Assembly (NCBI GenBank): GCA_964625575.1
Contig: CAZVBQ010000006.1
Location: 1-64,000, forward strand
Origin: UTCHB3 sp964625575
GTDB taxonomy: Bacteria > Bacteroidota > Ignavibacteria > Ignavibacteriales > Ignavibacteriaceae
Reading direction: 5' to 3'
DNA length: 64,000 nucleotides
The position numbers were made by a program, and so were the translations under genes. Within the stretch, counting starts at the first letter, position 1. Each line of letters opens with the position of its first letter. The notes below the pieces were generated by a model. The model was not told where the DNA came from and searched no databases. It worked only from the letters and a program-made list of their open reading frames with translations. This document shows positions 7,821-15,632 of this stretch, one piece after another.

Positions 7821-8999
7821 ATGAAAGTGAAGAAAAAGATATCCCGGCAGGTGTGGGTACTGGGATTGGTGAGTCTCTTTACCGACATAGCAAGTGAGAT
7901 GTTGTATCCGGTGACACCTGTTTTTCTGACCTCGGTACTGGGGGCCTCGATGGCGGTGGTTGGAATAATTGAAGGCGTTGCAGAGGTGACGGCGGGGTTT
8001 CTTAAGGGCTATTTTGGGGCACTTTCTGACAGGGTGAGGAAGAGATCGATATTTGTGACGACCGGGTATTCACTTTCGGCAATAGTGAAACCGTTACCGG
8101 GCTTCTTCCCCGGGGTGGGGGTTGTGGTTGGCTCACGGGTGCTCGACCGTGTGGGTAAGGGGATACGCTCGGCTCCGCGTGATGCTCTGCTCGCCGCCAA
8201 TTCAGATGGTGATTCAGGTGCTGTGTTCGGCTTTCACCGGGGGATGGATACACTCGGCGCGGCTTTGGGACCCGTTCTGGCACTGGTAATACTTTATTTT
8301 TATCCGGAGAACTACACGCTCGTTTTTCTGATGGCTTTTATTCCGTCGATCCCGGCGGTTGTAGCCACGCTTTATGTAAAAGACAAGTTTATTGAGAAGA
8401 AAAGTAACAAACCAGGGAGTTACCTGTCGCTCCTGAAGTCCGTCCCCGCGAGTTACAAAAAGATTCTCTTGATAGTGGTTCTTTTCTCATTTGTTAACAG
8501 CAGCGATGTATTTCTGATCCTTAAGACCGGTCATGCCGCCGGTTCTGAGATGATCGCGATAGCCGGTTACATATTTTATAATCTGGTGTACGCTTCCGCG
8601 TCATACCCGGTCGGGCTTCTCGCCGATAAACTTGGTAAGCGGCGGATATTCGCCTTTGGGCTTCTTGTTTTCGCCGTTGTTTACCTTGGTTTCGCGTTCA
8701 CGACGGCTACAATTCCGCTTTTTGGGCTTTTTGCCCTGTATGGCATATACGCTTCGGCCACGGAGGGGGTGGTGAAGGCTTGGGTTTCGGATGTGGTGCC
8801 CGACAATTTAAGAGGGAGCGCGATCGGACTGTTGACCATGCTGCAAAGTTTCGCGGTGATGGCGGGGTCAACATTAACAGGGTTGCTTTGGGATCAGTAT
8901 GGTGCCGCGGTTCCGTTTATAATATCTGGAAGTGTCGCGTTGCTGCTGGCCTTTTTTACCACACTGCGATTGCCTAAATTTAATGTCGGATTTTTTTGA
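7821..8999 (+). CDS. Major facilitator superfamily transporter
   Basis: A 392-residue, strongly hydrophobic protein with about twelve predicted membrane spans in two halves. The first half carries the MFS loop motif GYFGALSDRVRKR between spans 2 and 3, and the second half its echo GLLADKLGKRR. RVLDRVGKGIRSAPRDALLA after span 4 is characteristic of a bacterial MFS subgroup often annotated as a drug or sugar exporter. The substrate cannot be read from the sequence. The ATG at 7821 follows the AAGGATG-like run. The aspS gene begins 24 bases after the stop and may share the transcript. Confidence 0.85.
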   Translation: MKVKKKISRQVWVLGLVSLFTDIASEMLYPVTPVFLTSVLGASMAVVGIIEGVAEVTAGFLKGYFGALSDRVRKRSIFVTTGYSLSAIVKPLPGFFPGVGVVVGSRVLDRVGKGIRSAPRDALLAANSDGDSGAVFGFHRGMDTLGAALGPVLALVILYFYPENYTLVFLMAFIPSIPAVVATLYVKDKFIEKKSNKPGSYLSLLKSVPASYKKILLIVVLFSFVNSSDVFLILKTGHAAGSEMIAIAGYIFYNLVYASASYPVGLLADKLGKRRIFAFGLLVFAVVYLGFAFTTATIPLFGLFALYGIYASATEGVVKAWVSDVVPDNLRGSAIGLLTMLQSFAVMAGSTLTGLLWDQYGAAVPFIISGSVALLLAFFTTLRLPKFNVGFF

Positions 9000-9023
9000 A
9001 ATAAGTAAAATTACAGAGAACGA

Positions 9024-10793
9024 ATGGAATTCAAGTTAAGAACACACAATTGCGGAGAATTACGGGAAAACAATATCGGCAATAAAGTGGTGCTGAACGG
9101 CTGGGTGGCGGTTAGACGCGACCTGGGCGGGGTTATTTTTATCGACCTCCGTGACCGTTTCGGCGTTACCCAGGTGGTTTTTGATCACACATATAACTCT
9201 GAGGCGCACAACCATGGCAAGGGGTTAAGATCAGAGTATGTTATCTCTGTGGAAGGAACAGTCAGGAAACGACCCGAAGGGACGGAAAACCCTGCACTTC
9301 CAACAGGATTTATCGATGTGATGGTTGAAAAACTTGTGATACTTAACCGGGCGAAAACACCGCCGTTCCCGATTGAGGATGATATCGATGTGGACGAGGA
9401 GCTCAGGTTGAAATACCGTTACCTCGATCTGCGCCGTCCCGCGATGCAGCGGAACCTCCTTCTCCGTCACAAGATGTATCAGGTGACCAGAAAGTTCTTC
9501 GACGCGAACGGATTCGTTGAGGTTGAGACACCGGTGCTGATGAAATCGACACCCGAGGGTGCCCGTGACTTCCTCGTGCCGAGCCGCCTCCACAAAGGTA
9601 AGTTCTACGCGTTGCCACAGTCACCTCAGCAGTACAAACAGATATTAATGGTCGCGGGATACGACAGGTATTTCCAGATTGTGAAGTGCTTCCGTGACGA
9701 AGACCTTCGAGCCGATCGCCAGCTTGAGTTCACCCAGATAGATGTTGAGATGTCGTTCATCAATCAGGAATTCGTTTTCTCAATGTTCGAGAACCTGATG
9801 AAGATCCTCTACAAAGATGTGTGGGGTCGCGAGCTCGAAACGCCAATTCCCCGTCTGACTTACGAGGAAGCGATGGTTAAATACGGTTCAGACAAACCCG
9901 ACCTTCGTTTTGGCCTCGAGATGAAAACCCTTAACGGTGTTTTTGCCGGAACTGAATTCAGGGTTTTCAAAGATACAATTGACTCAAAAGGCATCATTAC
10001 CGGGCTTGTAGCCCCCGGATGCGGCGACTACACCAGAAACCAGCTCGACGTGCTTACCGACTTCATCAAGAAGCAGGGCGCGGGTGGACTTATTTGGATC
10101 CGCGTGAAAGAAGACGGGCTTGAATCGCCTACAATGAAATTCTTCACCGACGCCGAAAAAGAGGCGATGGTGAGGGAACTTGGCGCGAAACCGGGCGACC
10201 TGATCCTTATTCTCAGCGGTAAGAAGTACAAAACCCTTGGCCTTATGGGCAACCTCCGCCTCGAAATGTCGCGCAGGCTAAACCTGGTCACCGAAAATTC
10301 AGAACCAAAGCTCCTCTGGGTTAAGGATTTCCCGTTGTTCGAGTGGGATGACGAAACACAGCGTTACTACGCGATGCACCATCCCTTCACTTCCCCGAAC
10401 ATGGAAGACCTCGAGCTTATGGATACCGATCCATCGGCCGTCAGGGCGCAGGCGTATGACCTCGTGCTCAACGGTAACGAAATAGCCGGCGGCAGCATCA
10501 GGATCCATGATTCGGAATTGCAGGCAAAAATGTTCAAGACCCTCGGTTTCACCGAAGAGGACGCAAAGGAGAAGTTTGGCTTCTTGATGGGTGCCTTCCA
10601 GTATGGCGCGCCTCCACATGGCGGTATCGCTTTTGGATTTGATCGTCTGTGCATGATCTTTTGCGGAGAGAAATCGATCCGCGAAGTGATCGCCTTCCCG
10701 AAGACTGCCAACGCCATCTCATTGATGGACGACAGTCCCTCCCTCGCCGCCGAGGACCAACTGAAAGAACTTCACCTGAAGGTCAGACAGTAG
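9024..10793 (+). CDS. aspS: Aspartyl-tRNA synthetase
   Basis: A 589-residue bacterial-type class IIb synthetase that charges tRNA-Asp. The N-terminal OB-fold anticodon-binding domain (about 1-110) starts with RTHNCGELRENNIGNKVVLNGW. Class II motif 2 is in FRDEDLRADRQLEFTQID, and motif 3 in GIAFGFDRL near the C-terminus. The inserted GAD domain typical of bacterial AspRS lies between them (about 290-420). Length is normal for the bacterial form. Whether it also charges tRNA-Asn cannot be decided here because no gatCAB or asnS is in the window. An intrinsic terminator follows. Confidence 0.97.
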   Translation: MEFKLRTHNCGELRENNIGNKVVLNGWVAVRRDLGGVIFIDLRDRFGVTQVVFDHTYNSEAHNHGKGLRSEYVISVEGTVRKRPEGTENPALPTGFIDVMVEKLVILNRAKTPPFPIEDDIDVDEELRLKYRYLDLRRPAMQRNLLLRHKMYQVTRKFFDANGFVEVETPVLMKSTPEGARDFLVPSRLHKGKFYALPQSPQQYKQILMVAGYDRYFQIVKCFRDEDLRADRQLEFTQIDVEMSFINQEFVFSMFENLMKILYKDVWGRELETPIPRLTYEEAMVKYGSDKPDLRFGLEMKTLNGVFAGTEFRVFKDTIDSKGIITGLVAPGCGDYTRNQLDVLTDFIKKQGAGGLIWIRVKEDGLESPTMKFFTDAEKEAMVRELGAKPGDLILILSGKKYKTLGLMGNLRLEMSRRLNLVTENSEPKLLWVKDFPLFEWDDETQRYYAMHHPFTSPNMEDLELMDTDPSAVRAQAYDLVLNGNEIAGGSIRIHDSELQAKMFKTLGFTEEDAKEKFGFLMGAFQYGAPPHGGIAFGFDRLCMIFCGEKSIREVIAFPKTANAISLMDDSPSLAAEDQLKELHLKVRQ

Positions 10794-10810
10794 GTTGTAT
10801 AAGTTATAAA

Positions 10811-10848
10811 AAAGAGGCTGTCTCAAAAGGATGGCCTCTTTTTTTTTG
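10811..10848 (+). terminator. Intrinsic terminator after aspS
   Basis: AAAGAGGC (10811-10818) pairs with GCCTCTTT (10834-10841), followed by a continuous T-run to about 10848. It begins 17 bases after the aspS stop codon. Confidence 0.85.
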
Positions 10849-11104
10849 TCTGGATCATTGCTGCAGGCATCCTTTCGGGAGATTCTCAGGATTTTAGGAT
10901 TATCAGGATTGGATCAACAGTGCCGATTACGCCTGTTGAGTTAATCCCGCCAGGGATTTACCAGGGGTAGACTCGAGCGCCAAATACGAAAAAACCATAA
11001 TAATTTCGGAATTTGGCTTGATTAGGTTCCAATTTTTGATCATTGAATGATAATGTTTTAGAGAAAACACTTCGTAAATTTCGGGTGAAGAAAAAGGTAA
11101 GTTT
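10849..11104. repeat. Intergenic stretch with decayed REP-like pieces and a small palindrome
   Basis: No gene is visible. The stretch contains TCAGGATT/GGATTATCAGG units and CCCGCCAGGGATTTACCAGG (about 10947-10967). The latter resembles the end of the 249-bp repeats at 52595 and 53237, which suggests a worn copy of the same family. ATCATTGAATGAT (11039-11051) is a 6-bp palindrome around one base that recurs at 53996-54008. The promoter of the nucleotidyltransferase gene should lie in the last 60 bases. Confidence 0.5.
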
Positions 11105-11458
11105 ATGCTTGAAGAAAATCTCCGGAAAATAATTTCAGAAAGACTTGGTTTCAAAGATCCGGACAAGGTCTTGGACTCTCTGAAGGATTTCTGTCACCTG
11201 TACAATATCGCCGAAATGGGTTTGTTCGGCTCGATACTTCGTGATGATTTTAATTCGCAAAGCGATATTGATCTGATCGTTTCTTACAACGAACATAGCT
11301 CCCATACTTTGTTCGATGTTGTGAGAATGAAAGATGAGCTCCTCCAGATCTTCGGCAGGGAAGTTGATCTCGTAAACCGACAAGCTGTTGAATCAAGCAG
11401 GAATCAGTATCGTCGTGACTCGATTCTCGCAGACATTATGGTGATCTATGCAGCGTGA
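11105..11458 (+). CDS. mntA: MNT-type minimal nucleotidyltransferase (HEPN-partner antitoxin)
   Basis: A 117-residue protein with the polymerase-beta nucleotidyltransferase signature GLFGSILRDDF followed by SDIDLIV, that is G-S-x3-R and D-x-D. Proteins of this size are the antitoxin half of MNT-HEPN modules, where they silence the HEPN RNase by adding AMP to it. The next frame starts at 11448 inside the end of this gene, as in intact modules, but encodes only 26 residues (separate entry). The antitoxin frame looks complete, so it may be an orphan on its way to loss. The ATG at 11105 follows GGTAAGTTT, a weak ribosome site. Confidence 0.85.
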   Translation: MLEENLRKIISERLGFKDPDKVLDSLKDFCHLYNIAEMGLFGSILRDDFNSQSDIDLIVSYNEHSSHTLFDVVRMKDELLQIFGREVDLVNRQAVESSRNQYRRDSILADIMVIYAA

Positions 11459-11528
11459 GCCTTTTGTCTGGAATACAGTAAAAATCAATCTGCCACCGCT
11501 TATAGAAAACTTAAAAGCAATAGTTTAA
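11448..11528 (+). pseudogene. Remnant of a HEPN (DUF86/HepT) toxin gene
   Basis: ATG at 11448 overlaps the end of mntA and opens a 26-codon frame ending in TAA at 11526-11528. The product reads MQREP and then FVWNTVKINLPPLIENL. The second part closely resembles the C-terminal end of DUF86 HEPN toxins, where a VW-x-x-V-K-x-DLPPL motif precedes a final helix. The first residues resemble the start of such proteins. About 85-100 residues between them, including the Rx4-6H catalytic motif, are missing without loss of frame. The simplest reading is an internal deletion that removed toxin activity while leaving both ends. A reversed order of events or a genuine micro-protein cannot be excluded. Confidence 0.7.
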
Positions 11529-11551
11529 TAAGTATCGAGAAAGGGGATATA

Positions 11552-12970
11552 ATGGAAATAACATTCTTAATCACCGGCATCGTAGTTGGCGTGGTAATCG
11601 GGTATTTTATCGCGGTATCGAAGAAGTCAGGGTCTGATAGCAGGATGGCGCTTTTGGAAGAAAGTACCAAAAGGGCGGAGGCGGAAAATGCCCAGCTGAA
11701 ATCGCAGCTCGATAATGAAAGGATAACTGCAAACAGGCAGATCCGTGAGTTGGAGGCTGAAAAAGGCAGATTTTACGAGTCGGCGAGAAGGGTGCCGCAA
11801 CTTGAAGAAGAGTTGAACGGCCTCCGTGAGACAGTTAAAAATCTGAATGCCGAGAACAAAGGTTTGATCGAACGCTACAATTCCGAAAAAGAGAGCCTCG
11901 AAGTTCGCATTGAGGAGCTGAGAGACGCGAAAGAGTCGCTCACCAAAGAGTTTGAGGTTATAGCGAACCGCATTTTTGAAACCAAACAAAAGACCTTCTC
12001 TGACCAAACCAGCCAAAACCTTGAGTCACTTCTAAAACCATTCAAGGAGAATATCGACCAGTTCAAAGCGCGCGTCGAAAACATCTTTACCGAGGAAACC
12101 AAAGACCGCTCTTCCCTCAAAACGGAATTGCAGGCGCTTCGCGAACTGAACAAACAGCTCAGCGAAGGGGCGCAGAACCTGACCGACGCGCTGAAAGGTG
12201 ACAATAAAACCCTCGGTGACTGGGGTGAAGTGGTGCTCGAACGCCTGTTTGAGACCTCCGGGCTTGAAAAAGGCCGCGAGTACGAAACGCAGTTCAGCAC
12301 CCGGGACCGTGACGGTTCCACCTACAGACCCGATGCCATAATCCACCTCCCCGGCGGAAAGCAGATCATTGTGGACGCGAAAGCATCGCTTAAGGCATAC
12401 GAACAGTACCACTCAACGGATGACAAGGCTTTGAGAGAAGCTTACCTGAAAGAGCATGTGAAATCGGTAAGGGGACACATAAAGCTGCTGAGTGAAAAAG
12501 ATTATTCGCGGCTCGAAGGTATTAACTCGCTCGACTATGTCCTGATGTTTATTCCAATTGAGCCGGCATTCAACCTGTTGATGAAAGAGGCGAAAGAGGT
12601 CTACACCGAGGCTTTTGAGAAGAACATTGTAATCGTAACTCAGACCACCCTTTTTGTAACTTTAAAGACGATCCAGAACATCTGGAAAACTGAAAAACGG
12701 AACGAGAACGCCATTCTTATCGCGAAAAAAGTTCAGGATTTCCTGAAGAAACTTGAGGGATTTGTTACCAACTTCGAAGAAGTCGGGAAAGCGCTCGACA
12801 AGGCTCAGAAGGTTTTCGGAGAAGCGGACGGTCAGTTAAAAACCGGCAGGGGAAACCTCACTTCCCGCGGACATGAGATCGCGAGGCTCGGCGGTTTCGA
12901 TGTAAAAAGACTAACCGCCGGTGACTCACCCGGTGAGGAGGAGCCCGGCGAGGCGGAGAAGCTATTTTAG
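11552..12970 (+). CDS. rmuC: RmuC-family DNA recombination protein
   Basis: A 472-residue protein with one N-terminal membrane span (FLITGIVVGVVIGYFIAV), a long coiled coil (about 30-200) and the RmuC domain. Family markers include NKTLGDWGEVVLERLFETSGL, RPDAIIHLPGGKQIIVDAKASL and VLMFIPIEPAF. RmuC proteins limit rearrangements at inverted repeats and have a restriction-nuclease-like core; the PDAI...VDAKASL part fits a PD-(D/E)XK arrangement (D, D-x-K). Its presence in a chromosome loaded with palindromic repeats is worth noting. The last nine bases overlap the convergent ypdA gene. AAAGGGGAT before the ATG acts as ribosome site. Confidence 0.93.
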   Translation: MEITFLITGIVVGVVIGYFIAVSKKSGSDSRMALLEESTKRAEAENAQLKSQLDNERITANRQIRELEAEKGRFYESARRVPQLEEELNGLRETVKNLNAENKGLIERYNSEKESLEVRIEELRDAKESLTKEFEVIANRIFETKQKTFSDQTSQNLESLLKPFKENIDQFKARVENIFTEETKDRSSLKTELQALRELNKQLSEGAQNLTDALKGDNKTLGDWGEVVLERLFETSGLEKGREYETQFSTRDRDGSTYRPDAIIHLPGGKQIIVDAKASLKAYEQYHSTDDKALREAYLKEHVKSVRGHIKLLSEKDYSRLEGINSLDYVLMFIPIEPAFNLLMKEAKEVYTEAFEKNIVIVTQTTLFVTLKTIQNIWKTEKRNENAILIAKKVQDFLKKLEGFVTNFEEVGKALDKAQKVFGEADGQLKTGRGNLTSRGHEIARLGGFDVKRLTAGDSPGEEEPGEAEKLF

Positions 12971-13957
12971 ATCCAGGGGGGCTGCCCAAGCTTTCAGCAG
13001 AAGATCCTTGATGTAAACAAAAATATTCGTCGCGTGGTAGCGTGAGTTCTCAATGAACCACTTGCGGGTCTCGAGGCCGCAGCAGACCACCCCCGCGAGG
13101 AAGATGCCCGGAATGTTGGTCTCAAATGTTGTGTTATCGTATTGCGGTTCCAGCGTTACAGGGTCGAGTGTGGCAACGCCAATTTTCGTTAGGAAATCAT
13201 AGTCGGGGCGGTAGCCTGTCATTGCAAGAACAAAATCGTTTTTAACCGCGATCGTCCCTTCAGGAGTGTTTATCACGACGCTTTCGGGTGTAACTTCCGA
13301 GACTGTCGAGTTGAAGTACGCGGTGATACTTCCATCTTTTATCCGGTTCTCAATATCGGGTCGCACCCAGTACTTCACGCCTTTGTCGATATCCTCATTC
13401 TTCACCACCATGGTTACCCGCGCGCCTTTGCGGAAGGTTTCGAGCGCGACATCAACCGCGGAATTGCCGCCGCCGATCACAAGCACATCCATGTTCGCGT
13501 AAAGGTGGGGGTCGTCGTAGTAGTGCTTCACCTTTGGAAGGTCTTCACCGGGAATATTCATCAGGTTGGGGAAGTCGAAGAAGCCTGTGGACACGATAAC
13601 AATCTTCGAATTGTAGCTTCCTTTGTCGGAAGTGACGGTGAAATCACCAAGTGAACCTGTCACACCGGTTACTTTCTCATAAAGATTAATATCGAGTTCC
13701 CAAGAAGTCGCGACCCTCCGGTAATACTCAAGCGCCTCAGCGCGGGTGGGTTTATTACCGTGTGAGATAAACGGCACCTCTCCTATTTCAAGTCGTTCGG
13801 AAGTGGAGAAAAAGGTCATGTTAACGGGGTAATTGTAGATCGAGTTAACCAGGCATCCTTTTTCGATTATTTTGTGGGTGAGGCCGCACTTCTTTGCTTC
13901 GATGGCGCAGGCGAGTCCGATCGGTCCGGCACCGATTATGAGAACATCGTATTTCAT
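12962..13957 (-). CDS. ypdA: YpdA-family putative bacillithiol disulfide reductase
   Basis: A 331-residue two-dinucleotide flavoprotein. The FAD site is IIGAGPIGLACAIEAKKCG at the N-terminus and the NADPH site is VIGGGNSAVDVALETFRKGA near residue 160. The C-terminal NIPGIFLAGVVCCGLETRKWFIENSR is diagnostic of the YpdA (Bdr) family, which reduces bacillithiol disulfide with NADPH. It lacks the CxxC of thioredoxin reductases. Presence of the enzyme suggests a bacillithiol-using cell, in line with Bacteroidetes and Chlorobi relatives; bshA-C are not in the window. It is divergent from the first carotenoid gene. Confidence 0.9.
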   Translation of the reverse strand: MKYDVLIIGAGPIGLACAIEAKKCGLTHKIIEKGCLVNSIYNYPVNMTFFSTSERLEIGEVPFISHGNKPTRAEALEYYRRVATSWELDINLYEKVTGVTGSLGDFTVTSDKGSYNSKIVIVSTGFFDFPNLMNIPGEDLPKVKHYYDDPHLYANMDVLVIGGGNSAVDVALETFRKGARVTMVVKNEDIDKGVKYWVRPDIENRIKDGSITAYFNSTVSEVTPESVVINTPEGTIAVKNDFVLAMTGYRPDYDFLTKIGVATLDPVTLEPQYDNTTFETNIPGIFLAGVVCCGLETRKWFIENSRYHATNIFVYIKDLLLKAWAAPLDLK

Positions 13958-14077
13958 GATTTGAATAATTTTCCGTTTTCCGTTGTTTGCAGAATTGTAA
14001 TAATTCGATCATGAAAATTAGGTAAAGAGAATGGAAACAGAAATCAAATATTTTCCCCCGGACGGCATTTGGCATCC

Positions 14078-15550
14078 ATGATTTACGATAACATAGTAAT
14101 TGGCGCGGGGTACGGCGGGCTGGTGGCAGCCGCGCTTTTGGCAAAAGGGGGTCAGAAAGTTCTTTTGCTCGAATCTCATACAGTACCCGGCGGATGCGCG
14201 TCATTCTACTCAAGACGTAGCGTGATCTTCGACGCGGGCGCGACTACTCTCAGCGGAATGGCAACGGGACAGCCGATGCAGAGGCTGTTCAGTGAACTCG
14301 GGATAGAGCCTGAAGTGAAGAAACTCGACCCCGGAATGATCATAAAATTTGGTGACCGCAAGCTCACCCGGTACGCTGATCCGCAAAAGTGGATCGCCGA
14401 AACTGAGAATTTCTTCAAACTACCAGGACTTAAGGCCTTCTGGGAACTTGTTCACAAGATTGACCGGACAGGCTATGAACTCATTGGCAAGAATGACAGG
14501 CTGCCACCTGTGTCGTTCGGGGATCTGATCTCTCTCGCGAAACCATCAAATCTTAAGGGGCTTCCCCTTCTTCCGTACATCTTCAAACCGGTTGAACCGG
14601 TTTTGAAAAAACTCGGACTTGCTGAAGACCCCCAATTCAGGGCATTCATTGATGAGCAGCTTCTAATCACCACCCAAAACACCGCTGAAGACGCTCCATT
14701 TCTTACAGCCGCGCTCGGGCTCGCTTATCCCGCTGAAACCTATTACCCGTATGGCGGACTCTTCTTTCCAGCGAAGGAAATTGAGCGGAAGTTCAAGAGC
14801 TTCGGTGGGAAAGCGGAATACAAAAAACTTGTGACGGCTATACAGAACGGTAAAGATGGCTACACCGTTAAAACAGCTGACGGATCTGACTACAGAACTA
14901 AGGGAGTGGTAACCAACATCCCCCTCTGGAATATTCCACGGATCGTTGACGATAAAATGAAGGAACACTTCACCTCAATTTTGCCAAAGACTGAAAACGC
15001 CTGGGGAGCCTTCATGGTCAACTTCGCCGTTGACTATCCGTTTGATGAGGATATCGAAACCGCCTACTGGCAGATACATGTGCCTGAGGGCGTGCCGCAT
15101 TGCGAATCGAAATCGTTCTTCGTTACGTTCTCACTTGCTGACGATAAAAGAAAAGCCCCTGCCGGTACGAAAAGTGTCACCATTTCCCTCCATACAAAAC
15201 CTGAAAACTGGAGCGGGATCACGCGTGAAGAGTATGAGTTTCGGAAGGCAGAAACAGGGAATTTCATAATAAAACGGTTCGACGAGGCGTTTCCGCTTTT
15301 ACAGGAGCAAAAAAAGAGTTACATTGAGTTTGGAACCCCTCAAACTTTCGAACGCTACACCTCCCGTTTTCAAGGACTGGTTGGCGGCGTGCCCCACTCG
15401 GTCAGCAACAACCTGCTGAAAATGAGCTCCGGCGTAACCCCTTTCAGAAACTTCTACAACACAGGCGATACCGTTTTCCCCGGTCAGGGAACCGTTGCCG
15501 TGACCATCGGTGCAATGAATATTGCTAAACGTATCTTAGACAAAGGTTAA
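14078..15550 (+). CDS. CrtI/CrtH-family FAD oxidoreductase, probable carotenoid isomerase or desaturase
   Basis: A ~490-residue phytoene-desaturase-family protein with N-terminal FAD motif VIGAGYGGLVAAALLAKGG, then GGCASFYSRRSVIFDAGATT. Its C-terminal NTGDTVFPGQGTVAVTIGA matches the FPGQG signature of CRTISO/CrtH carotene isomerases better than the TPGTGLPM of CrtI. It may turn poly-cis intermediates to all-trans, but a desaturase role is possible. The frame could open at a TTG nine bases earlier; the ATG at 14078 is preferred although no clear ribosome site stands before either. It lies 82 bases before the coupled carotenoid operon, in the same direction. Confidence 0.75.
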   Translation: MIYDNIVIGAGYGGLVAAALLAKGGQKVLLLESHTVPGGCASFYSRRSVIFDAGATTLSGMATGQPMQRLFSELGIEPEVKKLDPGMIIKFGDRKLTRYADPQKWIAETENFFKLPGLKAFWELVHKIDRTGYELIGKNDRLPPVSFGDLISLAKPSNLKGLPLLPYIFKPVEPVLKKLGLAEDPQFRAFIDEQLLITTQNTAEDAPFLTAALGLAYPAETYYPYGGLFFPAKEIERKFKSFGGKAEYKKLVTAIQNGKDGYTVKTADGSDYRTKGVVTNIPLWNIPRIVDDKMKEHFTSILPKTENAWGAFMVNFAVDYPFDEDIETAYWQIHVPEGVPHCESKSFFVTFSLADDKRKAPAGTKSVTISLHTKPENWSGITREEYEFRKAETGNFIIKRFDEAFPLLQEQKKSYIEFGTPQTFERYTSRFQGLVGGVPHSVSNNLLKMSSGVTPFRNFYNTGDTVFPGQGTVAVTIGAMNIAKRILDKG

Positions 15551-15632
15551 ACATCTTAACTTTTTTTTGAATTTTTGAACTAAATTTTTACCCTTGTGGT
15601 TAGACAAGTATTCCCAAACAAACAAACAAGAA

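Noticed and set aside
15593..15608. CTTGT-N6-ACAAG as a binding site for the B12-MerR regulator before crtI
   Set aside because: It shares only TTGT/ACAA ends with the repeat before the regulator gene and has different spacing; not enough to claim a common operator.
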